From the NCBI RefSeq assembly GCF_033001325.1, contig NZ_CP133111.1, positions 2,108,001 to 2,172,000 on the forward strand: DNA of 64,000 nt, read 5' to 3'. Position 1 is the stretch's first letter, and every line of letters begins with the position of its first letter. The stretch comes from Rhodopseudomonas sp. BAL398. GTDB taxonomy: Bacteria > Pseudomonadota > Alphaproteobacteria > Rhizobiales > Xanthobacteraceae. Below are positions 24,924-34,124 of the stretch, piece after piece. Under the pieces are notes generated by a model. That model did not search any database. It worked only from the letters and a program-made list of their open reading frames with translations, and had not been told where the DNA came from. The translations under genes and the position numbers were made by a program.

Positions 24924-25820
24924 ATGTGCGGAATCGTCGGGCTTTTCCTGAAAAACAAGACACTCGAACCGGCGTTGGGTGAGATGCTGTCGAAAATGCT
25001 GGTGACGATGTCTGCCCGCGGGCCGGACAGCGCCGGCATGGCGATCTATGGAGCCAGCCATGGCGACAAGGTGAAGTTGACACTGCGCGCCGAGGACGTG
25101 ACCTCAATCGACGATTTGGTTGCAGAATTGTCGGCGGTGCTGACCGCCCCACTCGACGTCAGCGTGCGGGCCAATCACTTTGTGGTGGCGATAGTCCGAG
25201 ACGACGAAGCCGCAGCGCTACGATGGCTGAAAATCCATAAGAGCGAGCTTCAGCTGGTGAGCGTCGGCAGCAATATGGAGATCTACAAGGATGTCGGATT
25301 GCCCGCGCATGTGGTTTCCGAATTCGGGCTTTCCACCATGAGCGGCAGCCACGGCATCGGCCACACCAGGATGGCAACCGAATCGGCGATCACCATCGAC
25401 GGCGCACATCCATTTTCAACGGGGCAGGACCAGTGCCTGGTCCACAACGGCTCGCTGTCCAATCACAATTCCATCCGCCGCAATCTTGTGCGCGAAGGCA
25501 TGACGTTTTCTACCCAGAACGATTCTGAAGTGGCCGCCGGCTATCTGACCTGGCGGATGAGCAAGGGCGACAGTCTGAAACAGTCGCTGACCTCGAGCCT
25601 CGACGATCTCGACGGTTTCTTCACATTCGTTGTCGGCACCCGGACTGGATTCGCCGTGCTCCGCGACCCGATCGCCTGCAAGCCGGCGATCATGGCAGAG
25701 TCCGATGACTATGTGGCATTCGGCTCGGAATATCGCGCGCTGTCGGTGCTGCCTGCGATCGAGAAGGCTCGCGTGTTCGAGCCAGAACCTGCAACTGTCT
25801 ATGCCTGGGAACGCTCCTGA
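24924..25820 (+). CDS. mgsA: N-methylglutamate synthase subunit A / GlxB, class II glutamine amidotransferase
   Basis: The 298-residue protein begins Met-Cys (MCGIVGLF), placing the N-terminal nucleophile cysteine at residue 2 as in glutamate synthase amidotransferase domains. Later motifs SHGIGHTRMATES and CLVHNGSLSNHN fit the Ntn fold. In the N-methylglutamate pathway it acts with MgsB and MgsC to pass methylamine to 2-oxoglutarate. The ATG at 24924 is required by the nucleophile position and has GGAG upstream; the frame extends further 5' but without meaning. mgsB overlaps by one base. Confidence 0.88.
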   Translation: MCGIVGLFLKNKTLEPALGEMLSKMLVTMSARGPDSAGMAIYGASHGDKVKLTLRAEDVTSIDDLVAELSAVLTAPLDVSVRANHFVVAIVRDDEAAALRWLKIHKSELQLVSVGSNMEIYKDVGLPAHVVSEFGLSTMSGSHGIGHTRMATESAITIDGAHPFSTGQDQCLVHNGSLSNHNSIRRNLVREGMTFSTQNDSEVAAGYLTWRMSKGDSLKQSLTSSLDDLDGFFTFVVGTRTGFAVLRDPIACKPAIMAESDDYVAFGSEYRALSVLPAIEKARVFEPEPATVYAWERS

Positions 25821-26509
25821 TGCCGACCTTCGACCTCGCTGTTACTACCGTTCGCGACGTCAATCTCGCGCTCCATCAGCTCACACCGGACACCAACCAG
25901 ACTGCCTGGCAAATCGAAAATCCGCAGGGCAAGCACGCGATCGGCGTCGGCATCAACGTTCCGGTCGAACTCGAAATCAACGGTCACGTCGGTTACTACT
26001 GCGCCGGCATGAACAAGCACGCCAGCATCCGAATCCACGGCAATGCCGGCACCGGCGTCGCCGAGAACATGATGTCTGGTACCGTCCACGTGATGGGCGA
26101 CGCCAGCCAGTCCGCCGGCGCCACCGGCTGCGGCGGCCTGCTGATCATCGACGGTGACGCCTCAGCACGCTGCGGCATCTCGATGAAGGGCATCGACATC
26201 CTGGTGAAAGGGTCGATCGGTTCGATGAGCGCCTTCATGGCGCAGGCCGGAAATCTGGTTGTGTTCGGCGACGCCGGAGATGCGTTAGGCGATTCAATCT
26301 ATGAGGCGACGATTTTCGTTCGCGGCAAGGTGAAGAGCCTCGGCGCCGATTGTATCGAAAAGCCGATGACCCCCGAGGACCGCGAGCGGCTTTCCGAATT
26401 GCTCGGCCGCGCCGGCATGGAAGGGGCCGCCGAGATCGACGATTTCCGGATGTATGGCTCGGCGCGCGAACTCTATCACTTCCATGTCGACAACATCGCG
26501 AATTACTGA
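25820..26509 (+). CDS. mgsB: N-methylglutamate synthase subunit B / GlxC, GXGXG-domain protein
   Basis: The 229-residue protein is a free-standing GXGXG beta-helix, the domain found at the C-terminus of large glutamate synthase subunits, with repeating glycine motifs (GNAGTGVAENMMSG, TGCGGLLIIDGDASARCG). It is thought to hold the other two subunits together. The start codon shares its A with the mgsA stop (TGATG). A shorter read such as formylmethanofuran dehydrogenase C-like is excluded by the glutamate-synthase neighbours. Confidence 0.88.
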   Translation: MPTFDLAVTTVRDVNLALHQLTPDTNQTAWQIENPQGKHAIGVGINVPVELEINGHVGYYCAGMNKHASIRIHGNAGTGVAENMMSGTVHVMGDASQSAGATGCGGLLIIDGDASARCGISMKGIDILVKGSIGSMSAFMAQAGNLVVFGDAGDALGDSIYEATIFVRGKVKSLGADCIEKPMTPEDRERLSELLGRAGMEGAAEIDDFRMYGSARELYHFHVDNIANY

Positions 26510-26520
26510 CGGGAAAGCCC

Positions 26521-27849
26521 ATGTCCGTTCCTCCAAACCGCACCACCCCGCGGGTCTCGGCGACCTTCGATCCGTATACGATTTCCGAAATCCAGCGCGC
26601 CGCCGCCACCGGCATCTATGACATTCGCGGCGGCGGTTCGAAGCGGCGAGTGCCGCATTTCGAGGATCTGCTGTTCCTCGGCGCCTCGATGTCTCGCTAT
26701 CCGCTCGAGGGTTATCGCGAGAAGTGCGGCACCGACGTGGTGCTGGGCGCGCGCTTTGCGAAAAAGCCGATCCATCTGAAAACCCCGGTGACGATCGCCG
26801 GCATGAGTTTTGGCTCGCTGTCGGGCGCCGCCAAGGAAGCGCTGGGGCGCGGCGCCTCCGCGGTCGGCACCAGCACCACCACCGGCGACGGCGGCATGAC
26901 CGAGGAGGAGCGCGGCCACTCCGAGACTCTGGTGTACCAATATCTGCCATCACGCTACGGCATGAACCCGGATGATCTGCGCCGCTGCGACGCGATCGAA
27001 ATCGTGATCGGCCAGGGTGCGAAGCCGGGCGGCGGCGGCATGCTGCTCGGCCAGAAAATCTCCGAGCGCGTCGGCAAGATGCGCACGCTCCCCGCTGGAA
27101 TTGATCAGCGCTCCAGTTCGCGCCATCCGGACTGGACCGGCCCGGACGATCTCGAAATCAAGATCGAGGAGCTGCGCGAAATCACCGATTGGGAGAAGCC
27201 GATCTACGTCAAGGTCGGCGCCAGCCGGCCCTATTACGACACGGCGCTCGCCGTCAAATCCGGCGCCGACGTGATCGTGATCGACGGGATGCAGGGCGGC
27301 ACCGCGGCGACACAAGAAGTGTTCATCGAGAATGTCGGCATTCCCACGCTGGCAGCGATCCGCCCGGCAGTTCAGGCGCTGCAGGAACTCGGCATGCACC
27401 GCAAGGTGCAGCTCATCATCTCCGGTGGCATCCGCAACGGCGCGGACATCGCCAAGGCGCTGGCGCTCGGCGCCGACGCGGTGTCGATTGGCTCCGCTGC
27501 GCTGATCGCACTCGGCGACAACAGCCCCAGCCTCGAAGCCGAATACGAGGCGCTCGGCACATTTGCCGGCGCCTATGACGATTGGCACGAAGGCCGCGAC
27601 CCGGCCGGCATTACCACGCAGGATCCCGAACTGGCGCGGCGGCTCGATCCGGTTCTGGCCGGCCGCAGGCTCGCCAATTTCCTCTCGGTCCTGACGCTGG
27701 AGGTGCAGACGATCGCGCGCGCCTGCGGCAAGAGCCATATCCACAATCTGGAGCCCGAGGACCTGGTCGCCCTGACCGTCGAGGCCGCGGCGATTGCCCG
27801 GGTGCCGCTGGTCGGCACCGACTGGATCCCAGGACAGCAGCGTTACTGA
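26521..27849 (+). CDS. mgsC: N-methylglutamate synthase subunit C / GlxD, FMN-binding glutamate synthase domain
   Basis: The 442-residue protein is the FMN and iron-sulfur synthase domain of glutamate synthase as a separate subunit: TPVTIAGMSFGSLSGAAKEAL, GTSTTTGDGGM, IGQGAKPGGGGMLLGQKIS, VIDGMQGGTAATQEVF and LIISGGIRNGADIAKALALGA. With MgsA and MgsB it forms N-methylglutamate (or glutamate). The ATG at 26521 follows GGGAAAG and lies 11 bases after mgsB. gmaS follows after 31 bases. Confidence 0.9.
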   Translation: MSVPPNRTTPRVSATFDPYTISEIQRAAATGIYDIRGGGSKRRVPHFEDLLFLGASMSRYPLEGYREKCGTDVVLGARFAKKPIHLKTPVTIAGMSFGSLSGAAKEALGRGASAVGTSTTTGDGGMTEEERGHSETLVYQYLPSRYGMNPDDLRRCDAIEIVIGQGAKPGGGGMLLGQKISERVGKMRTLPAGIDQRSSSRHPDWTGPDDLEIKIEELREITDWEKPIYVKVGASRPYYDTALAVKSGADVIVIDGMQGGTAATQEVFIENVGIPTLAAIRPAVQALQELGMHRKVQLIISGGIRNGADIAKALALGADAVSIGSAALIALGDNSPSLEAEYEALGTFAGAYDDWHEGRDPAGITTQDPELARRLDPVLAGRRLANFLSVLTLEVQTIARACGKSHIHNLEPEDLVALTVEAAAIARVPLVGTDWIPGQQRY

Positions 27850-27880
27850 CCAAGCCCAACCCAGCGATCAAGAGGACTTC

Positions 27881-29179
27881 ATGACAATCGACCTCGCCGC
27901 GACCGCCAAAGAAAAGAAGATCAAGTACTTTCTGATTTCCTTCACCGATCTGCTCGGTGTCCAGCGCTCCAAGCTGGTGCCGGCGGAGGCGATCACCGCG
28001 ATGGCCAAGAACGGCGCGGGCTTCGCCGGCTTCGCCACCTGGCTCGACATGACCCCCGCCGATCCCGACATGTTCGCGATCCCGGATCCCGACAGTCTGA
28101 TCCAGCTGCCCTGGAAGCCGGAAGTCGCCTGGCTCGCCGCCGATCTCTGGATGGACGGCAAGCCGGTCGACCAGGCGCCGCGCAACCTGCTGAAGAAGCT
28201 GAAAGCCAAGGCGGCGGAAAGCGGGCTGCAGCTGAAGAGCGGGGTGGAGTGCGAATTCTTCCTGATCTCTCCGGACGGAATGAGCGTCAAGGACAGCGCC
28301 GACCGCCAGTCGAAGCCTTGCTACGACCAGTCTGCGCTGATGCGGCGTTTCGACGTGGTCAGCGAAATCAGCGACGCCATGCTCGCGCTCGGCTGGCGCC
28401 CCTACCAGACCGACCACGAGGACGCCAACGGCCAATTCGAAATGAATTGGGACTACGACGACGCCCTGGTCACCGCTGACCGCCACGCCTTCTTTAAATA
28501 CATGGTGAAGTCGGTCGCCGAGAAACACGAGATGCGGGCGACCTTCATGCCCAAGCCGTTCTCGCATCTCACCGGAAATGGCTGCCACATCCACGTTTCG
28601 CTGTGGAAAGGCGCCGATAACGCCTTCGAGGATGCCGCCGGCGAACTCGGCGTCTCAGCGCTCGGCTACAATTTCATCGGTGGCATCATCCATTCCGCCG
28701 ACGCGCTGGCCGCGATCCTCAACCCAACCGTCAACTCCTACAAACGCATCAATGCGCCGCGCACCACTTCGGGCGCGACCTGGTCGCCGAGCTCGGTGAC
28801 CTATTCGGGCAACAACCGCACCCACATGATCCGGATTCCGGAAGCCGGCAGGTTCGAACTCCGGCTCGCCGACGGCGCCGTCAACCCTTACGCGATGCAG
28901 GCCGCAATCCTTGCCGCCGGCCTTGACGGCATCGATTGCAAGCGTGATCCCGGCAAGCGGTTGGACATCAACATGTACAAGGATGGCCACACCGTTGAAA
29001 ATGTCAAACGGCTGCCGCTCAATCTACTCGACGCGCTGCGCGCGCTCGAGTCCTCTCTCCTGCTGACGGAAAGCCTCGGCGAATATGTCCCGGCCTATCT
29101 GAAGCTGAAGCACCAGGAATGGAACGATTTTTCGCGCCACCTGACCGATTGGGAGCGCGACATGACGCTGGACTGCTGA
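27881..29179 (+). CDS. gmaS: gamma-glutamylmethylamide synthetase (glutamine synthetase family, GlnT-like)
   Basis: GmaS joins methylamine to glutamate using ATP; the same subfamily is often annotated as glutamine synthetase type III or GlnT. The 432-residue protein shows the synthetase core: GVECEFFL, NGQFEMNWDY, FMPKPFSHLTGNGCHIHVSLW, and the NRTHMIRIPEAGRFELRLADGAVNPY ATP/glutamate site. Position directly after mgsABC makes the methylamine role more likely than plain glutamine synthesis. The start ATG at 27881 has AGAGGA upstream. Confidence 0.85.
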   Translation: MTIDLAATAKEKKIKYFLISFTDLLGVQRSKLVPAEAITAMAKNGAGFAGFATWLDMTPADPDMFAIPDPDSLIQLPWKPEVAWLAADLWMDGKPVDQAPRNLLKKLKAKAAESGLQLKSGVECEFFLISPDGMSVKDSADRQSKPCYDQSALMRRFDVVSEISDAMLALGWRPYQTDHEDANGQFEMNWDYDDALVTADRHAFFKYMVKSVAEKHEMRATFMPKPFSHLTGNGCHIHVSLWKGADNAFEDAAGELGVSALGYNFIGGIIHSADALAAILNPTVNSYKRINAPRTTSGATWSPSSVTYSGNNRTHMIRIPEAGRFELRLADGAVNPYAMQAAILAAGLDGIDCKRDPGKRLDINMYKDGHTVENVKRLPLNLLDALRALESSLLLTESLGEYVPAYLKLKHQEWNDFSRHLTDWERDMTLDC

Positions 29180-29198
29180 GGTCACTGGGTTTTGCACG

Positions 29199-30554
29199 AT
29201 GAACACCGCCGATGACCCTCAATCCTGGACGACGCTGGCGCAGTTGGCAAAGGGTAAGGTTCCGGACGGTCGGATGCGAATGCAGCCCTACTGGTGGCGG
29301 GCGGCGCCGCCCCTCGATGGACCATGGCCGGCGCTTCCGGCACGGATCGACGTGCTGATCGTCGGTGCCGGCTTCACCGGACTGTCCGCGGCTCTGACAT
29401 TGGCCCGCGCCGGCCGCGAAGTGTTGGTGGTCGATGCTGGCGTACCAGGCTTTGGCGCGAGCACCCGCAATGGCGGCCAGGTCGGCAGCGGCAACCAGAA
29501 ATTTCGCGTCAAGACGCTGATCGCGATGAAGGGAGAGCGCCACGCTGTGGCGCTGCTCAAGGAAGGCGTTGCAATGCTCGATCACATCGAGCGGCTGATC
29601 GCCGAGGAAAACATCGATTGCGACTTTGTACGCTGCGGCCGGTTTCGCGGCGCGATGCGGCCGGATCATTACGAGGCGATGGCGCGCGATCTCGAGGATC
29701 TACACCGCTACACCCAAGTGGCGTTCGAGATGGTGTCGCGCGCGGCACAGCATCGCGAGATCGGCTCCGAGTTGTTTCACGGCGGCTCGCTGTTGCCGCT
29801 GGACGCGAGCTTGGATCCCGGCCGCTATCACACCGGATTGCTGTTGCGCGTGCAATCCGCCGGCGGCGCTGTGCGCGGCCACGCCGCGGTGCGCGACATC
29901 ACCCCCGAGGCCGGCGGCTTCAACGTGCGGTTCGATGACGGCGCGCTCACCGCGCGCGATGTTCTGGTCGCCACCAACGGCTACACCAAGGCAGTCGGTC
30001 GTTTCTTCACGCAGCGCATGGTCCCGGTCGGCTCGGCGCAGATTGTGACCGGACCGATCCCGGCGGCGCTGTTCCGGCAACTGATGCCGAGCGGCCGCGT
30101 CTATGGCAACACCAGCCGGGTTTTCTCCTATTTCCGTCCTGCGCCCGGCGAGCGCCGCATCATCTGGGGCGGCCGAGCCAGCCATTTGCACGACGCGTCG
30201 AGACCCGCAGCCTATGCGCACCTCGCACGCGATCTGCTTCGCGCCTTTCCGGGGCTGGGCAATACCTTGGTGACTGATGGCTGGACCGGGCAGATCGGCT
30301 ACACCTTCGACGAATTTCCGCATCTCGGCTGCGCCCCGAACGGTGTGCACTACGCGCTCGGCTATTGCGGCACCGGGGTCTCGCGTTCGACCTATTTCGG
30401 TCGGATGATTGGGCTGAAAATTCTCGGCCACCCCGGTTCCGAGACGGCGTTTGACAACATGCCGCTGCCGGGGCACCCGCTGCAATTTCTCTCCCGGCTG
30501 GCGGTGCCGGCGATCGAATCTTGGTACCGCCTGCGTGATCGTGGCAATTTTTAA
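29199..30554 (+). CDS. FAD-dependent amine oxidoreductase (DadA/PuuB-like)
   Basis: The 451-residue protein has an FAD Rossmann motif (IDVLIVGAGFTGLSAALTLARAG) after an N-terminal PYWWRAAPP segment, GFGASTRNGGQVG, and the C-terminal YALGYCGTGVSRSTYFG typical of the gamma-glutamylputrescine oxidase/OrdL branch. It lies 19 bases after gmaS, so it is probably the last gene of that operon. It may oxidise a gamma-glutamylated or N-methylated amine; the exact substrate is not readable. Confidence 0.82.
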   Translation: MNTADDPQSWTTLAQLAKGKVPDGRMRMQPYWWRAAPPLDGPWPALPARIDVLIVGAGFTGLSAALTLARAGREVLVVDAGVPGFGASTRNGGQVGSGNQKFRVKTLIAMKGERHAVALLKEGVAMLDHIERLIAEENIDCDFVRCGRFRGAMRPDHYEAMARDLEDLHRYTQVAFEMVSRAAQHREIGSELFHGGSLLPLDASLDPGRYHTGLLLRVQSAGGAVRGHAAVRDITPEAGGFNVRFDDGALTARDVLVATNGYTKAVGRFFTQRMVPVGSAQIVTGPIPAALFRQLMPSGRVYGNTSRVFSYFRPAPGERRIIWGGRASHLHDASRPAAYAHLARDLLRAFPGLGNTLVTDGWTGQIGYTFDEFPHLGCAPNGVHYALGYCGTGVSRSTYFGRMIGLKILGHPGSETAFDNMPLPGHPLQFLSRLAVPAIESWYRLRDRGNF

Positions 30555-30815
30555 AGACCGAGTCAGCGGGTCTGGATTTGACAATGCGCCGCCTGGATCT
30601 TGCGGTGGAAATTTATCGCGTCCGAGGTTGCATTTTCCAGTTACGTTCGGGCTGTCAGGCGCCTTGGGTGCACGCCATTCCACGCTATGACGCAACGTCT
30701 TGTGCGGTTTTCGACGCCGCAGTGGTCACCGTCTATCCGACGGCGACGCGCTCATGCACCGCGCTGCGCGACATACACCCGAGGCCGGCGGCTTCCCGCT
30801 GGATTGTCCGACGCG
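30555..30815. other. convergent intergenic stretch
   Basis: These 261 bases separate two convergent operons. I see no gene or strong terminator. A segment near 30766-30795 (cgcgacat, then cgaggccggcggcttc) resembles codons inside the upstream oxidoreductase gene near 29893-29925, possibly a small duplicated fragment. Confidence 0.35.
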
Positions 30816-31823
30816 TCAGTTGGCGTCGGGGCCCGCATTGGTGGGTTCCGGCCGCCGCCAGCGCGCCCATTGCCGCTCCAGAAGCGGCAGCAATCCGCTC
30901 GGCGTCGCCAGGATGACCGCGATCACCACCACGCCGTAAATGAAATAGTGCAATCCCGGCAGGGTGCTGCCGAGCTGGCCGCGCAGCACTTCGCCGAGCG
31001 GCACCAGCAACAGCGCGCCCAGCGCCGGCCCATAGGCCCGGCCGAGGCCGCCGACAGTCGCAAACAACACGATCTCGATGGTGATGACCGGGGAGATCAG
31101 CAGATAGGGGTCGGCGAAGGTTAGATAGCGAACATAGGCGGTGCCGACGATCGACGCGAGCACCGCCGAAATCACCATCGCGGCGATTTTGTAGCGCAGC
31201 ACGTTGACGCCGATCGCCTGGGCCGCATTCTCGTTGTCACGGATGGTGCGCAGATAGAAGCCCAGCGGCGCGTTGAGGATCGCCACGCTCGCCAAAACGC
31301 AAACCGTCGCCAGCGTCAGCATCACCCAGAACGCACCGCTGCCGCCGCCGAACTGAAAGGCGAGGAAATCGCCGGTATCCTTCGGCAATAGCAGCCCCGA
31401 GGCGCCGCCCAGGAAATCCCAGCCCTCGACGACGATCGCGCCCATTTCGGCAAATGCCAGCGTGATCAGCACGAAGGACAGATGGCCGAGCCGGAACCGG
31501 AAATCGATCCAGGCGATCAGGGCGCCGAGCACGCCGGAGATCGCGGCGGAGATCAGCAGCCCCAGCCACATATTGATGCCGAGCTTGAGCAGCAGCGCGC
31601 TCGACAACATCGCACCGATGCCGATGAACAGGCTGTGCGCCAGCGACACCTGTCCGGCCATGCCGCCGACGATATTCCACGACGAGGCCAGCGCCACGTA
31701 GATCAGCGCCAGGGTCACGATATGCAGATAGTAGCTCGACAGCGCGAATGGCAGCAGCGCCGCCAGCACCAGCACGCCCCACAGGATCGGCGAGGAAAGC
31801 GTCTTGTAGAACTCCTCCTTCAT
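30816..31823 (-). CDS. livM: branched-chain-type ABC transporter permease (LivM family)
   Basis: The 335-residue membrane protein has about 10 helices and the LivM core (LALIYVALASSWNIVGGMAGQVSLAHSLFIGIGAM). The ATG at 31823 gives the usual soluble start and overlaps the livH stop by 4 bases; a longer frame would cover most of livH. In this operon the substrate is more likely a carboxylic acid than leucine, because beta-oxidation genes surround it. Confidence 0.88.
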   Translation of the reverse strand: MKEEFYKTLSSPILWGVLVLAALLPFALSSYYLHIVTLALIYVALASSWNIVGGMAGQVSLAHSLFIGIGAMLSSALLLKLGINMWLGLLISAAISGVLGALIAWIDFRFRLGHLSFVLITLAFAEMGAIVVEGWDFLGGASGLLLPKDTGDFLAFQFGGGSGAFWVMLTLATVCVLASVAILNAPLGFYLRTIRDNENAAQAIGVNVLRYKIAAMVISAVLASIVGTAYVRYLTFADPYLLISPVITIEIVLFATVGGLGRAYGPALGALLLVPLGEVLRGQLGSTLPGLHYFIYGVVVIAVILATPSGLLPLLERQWARWRRPEPTNAGPDAN

Positions 31824-32698
31824 CGCGAGGAACTCCAGGTCAGGCCCTGCGGCCGGAACAGCATGATCGCGACAAAGATCAGATAGGGCAGCAGCGGACC
31901 GAGCGGGGGCTGGAGGTAAATCGTTCCGAACGCCTCGGCGAGGCCGATGACGAGACCGCCGAGCATGATGCCGACGAAATTCGTCATGCCGCCGAGCACG
32001 ACGACCAGCAGGGTGATGACGGTGTAGCGCAGTCCCTGGGTCGGCTGGATCGGCGTGCCCGGCAGCAACAGCGCCGCGGCCAGCGCCAGAATGCCGATGC
32101 CCATCGCGAAGGTCAGCACCTGAACGCGGCCGACGTCGATGCCCATCAGCGCCGCGGCATGGGCGTTCTGGTGAACAGCGCGGATCGATCGGCCGAAATC
32201 GGTCGAGCGCAGCATGACGTAGAGCCCGATCGCCAGCGCAAAGGAAATCACGAAGGCGATCACATGAGGCGCGCGCAGAACCACATCGCCGAGAATGAAC
32301 AGCTTGGATTCCACCACGGAGGGCGTGCGCGCCGGCTGGCCGCCGAACACCATCAGGATGCCGTTCTGCAGCACCAGGCTGAGGCCGAGGGTCAGTTGCA
32401 CCACCATCAGGAACTGGTGCCCGACCATCGGCCGGATCAGGAACCGGTAGACCAGCGCGCCGATCACCGTCATCACCGGAACCGTGATGATCACCGAGAC
32501 ATAGGGATCGAGCGACAGCGCCGAATACAACGCCAGGCACATGAACATGCCGAGCGAGATGAAGTCGCCATGCGAGAAATTGACGACGCCGCTAACGCCA
32601 TAGACGAGGCCCATGCCGAGCGCCAGCAGCCCGTAAGTGCTGCCGATCAGCAGCCCCTGGGCGAGAGCCTGATAAAGTTCGATCACGCCGCTCTCCAA
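31820..32698 (-). CDS. livH: branched-chain-type ABC transporter permease (LivH family)
   Basis: The 292-residue protein has the conserved GLLALGMGLVYGVSGVVNFSHGDFISLGMF region and about 8 helices. It is directly behind livF (no gap) and overlaps livM by 4 bases, so all four transporter genes are coupled. Confidence 0.9.
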   Translation of the reverse strand: MESGVIELYQALAQGLLIGSTYGLLALGMGLVYGVSGVVNFSHGDFISLGMFMCLALYSALSLDPYVSVIITVPVMTVIGALVYRFLIRPMVGHQFLMVVQLTLGLSLVLQNGILMVFGGQPARTPSVVESKLFILGDVVLRAPHVIAFVISFALAIGLYVMLRSTDFGRSIRAVHQNAHAAALMGIDVGRVQVLTFAMGIGILALAAALLLPGTPIQPTQGLRYTVITLLVVVLGGMTNFVGIMLGGLVIGLAEAFGTIYLQPPLGPLLPYLIFVAIMLFRPQGLTWSSSR

Positions 32699-33403
32699 TC
32701 ACAAGCCAAGATAGGCACGCTGGGTGCGAGGATCATTCCTGATCGCGTCGACACCGCCTTCCACCGCGACCTGGCCCCGCTCCAGCACGTAGCAACGCTG
32801 GGCGTGGCGCAACGTCAAATTCAGGTTCTGTTCGACCAGCAGGATGCTCAGCCCCTCGGCGTGCAATTTGTCGATGATGCCGAAAATGTACTGCACGAAC
32901 AGCGGCGACAGCCCGAGCGATGGCTCGTCGAGCATCAGCACCTTCGCCTCCGCCATCAGCCCGCGGCCGATCGCCAGCATCTGCTGTTCGCCGCCCGAGA
33001 GCGAGCCCGCGTTCTGCGCCAGCCGCTCGCCCAACCGCGGAAACAGCTCCAGCACCTTTTCCATCAGCCGCGCCCGATGCGGCCGCGCCCGGCCGTTGAT
33101 GCCGCCCAGCAGCAGATTCTCCCGGATGCTCATCTCGGGAAACACCAGGCGGCCTTCCGGCACCTGGACGATGCCGCGTTCGACGCGCTCGCGCGGCGCC
33201 AGCCGCGTGATGTCCTCGCCCTGCCACAGGATGCGACCGGCCATCGGCTTGACCAGGCCGGACAGGCTGTTGATCATCGTGGTCTTGCCGGCATTGTTGG
33301 CGCCGAGCAGGCCGACGAACTCGCCGGCGCCGAGCTTGACATTGATGTCACGCAGCACCGCCACGCCGCCATAGCCCGCGGTCAGGCCCTCGATCTCAAG
33401 CAT
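32699..33403 (-). CDS. livF: branched-chain-type ABC transporter ATPase (LivF family)
   Basis: The 234-residue ATPase starts MLEIEGLTAGYGG and carries a P-loop variant LLGANNAGKTT (Asn instead of the usual Gly before the Ala), SLSGGEQQMLAIGRGL and LMLDEPSLGLSPLF. The start at 33403 has GGAG at 8 bases and gives the typical LivF length. It overlaps the livG end by 8 bases. Confidence 0.9.
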   Translation of the reverse strand: MLEIEGLTAGYGGVAVLRDINVKLGAGEFVGLLGANNAGKTTMINSLSGLVKPMAGRILWQGEDITRLAPRERVERGIVQVPEGRLVFPEMSIRENLLLGGINGRARPHRARLMEKVLELFPRLGERLAQNAGSLSGGEQQMLAIGRGLMAEAKVLMLDEPSLGLSPLFVQYIFGIIDKLHAEGLSILLVEQNLNLTLRHAQRCYVLERGQVAVEGGVDAIRNDPRTQRAYLGL

Positions 33404-34115
33404 CGAGGTGATCTCCGAAATAGGCATCGATCACGCTCTGATCCTTGAGAATCACGTCGGGCGTCCCCTCGGCGATCTTCTCGCCGAAATTGATCACCAC
33501 CATCCGCGTCGCCAGCCGCATGATCACCGGCATCACGTGCTCGACCATGACGATGGTCACGCCTTGCCGGTTCAATTCCTGAATCACCGCGATCGGCGCC
33601 GCCGTCTCGCCCATGGTCAGGCCGGCCATCACCTCGTCGAGCAGAATGCAGCGCGGATCGGTGGCGATGCATTTGGCAAGCTCGAGCAGCTTCTTGTCCT
33701 GCAACGACAGCGTCGGCGGCAGCTTCAACTCCTTGCCGCCGAGGCCGACGCGCAGCAGCGCCGCGGCCGCATAGTCGATCGCCTCGCGCATCGGCCGACG
33801 GGTCAGCGCCGCGGTCGTCACGACGTCGAGCGCCGTCATGTCGGCAAACGACTGCACGATCTGGAAGCTGCGCATCAACCCGCGTCGCACCAGGCGATCC
33901 GGCGACACGCCGAGGATGCTGTGGCCGTCATAGACCACTTGGCCCTCGCTCGGCGTGATGAAGCCGGAGATCACGCCGAACAGCGTGGTCTTGCCGGCGC
34001 CGTTCGGGCCGATAATGCCGACGATCTCGCCTTGCCCGACGGAGAAGCCGATCGCGTTGAGCGCGACCAGCCCGCCGAAGCGCTTGGTGACGTTATCGAC
34101 TGTCAGGAACGCCAC
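33396..34115 (-). CDS. livG: branched-chain-type ABC transporter ATPase (LivG family)
   Basis: The 239-residue ATPase has IGPNGAGKTTLFGVISG, the family LRSFQ-like sequence RSFQIVQSFADMTALD, the signature TLSLQDKKLLELAKCIA (a variant LSLQD typical of this subgroup) and LLDEVMAGLT. It is 9 bases after the binding-protein gene. Confidence 0.9.
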   Translation of the reverse strand: MAFLTVDNVTKRFGGLVALNAIGFSVGQGEIVGIIGPNGAGKTTLFGVISGFITPSEGQVVYDGHSILGVSPDRLVRRGLMRSFQIVQSFADMTALDVVTTAALTRRPMREAIDYAAAALLRVGLGGKELKLPPTLSLQDKKLLELAKCIATDPRCILLDEVMAGLTMGETAAPIAVIQELNRQGVTIVMVEHVMPVIMRLATRMVVINFGEKIAEGTPDVILKDQSVIDAYFGDHLDA

Positions 34116-34124
34116 GGCGGTCGC

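Noticed and set aside
30578-31124. Plus-strand open frames in the gap and across livM
   Set aside because: They lack ribosome binding sites, have no recognisable domain and mostly run antisense to livM.
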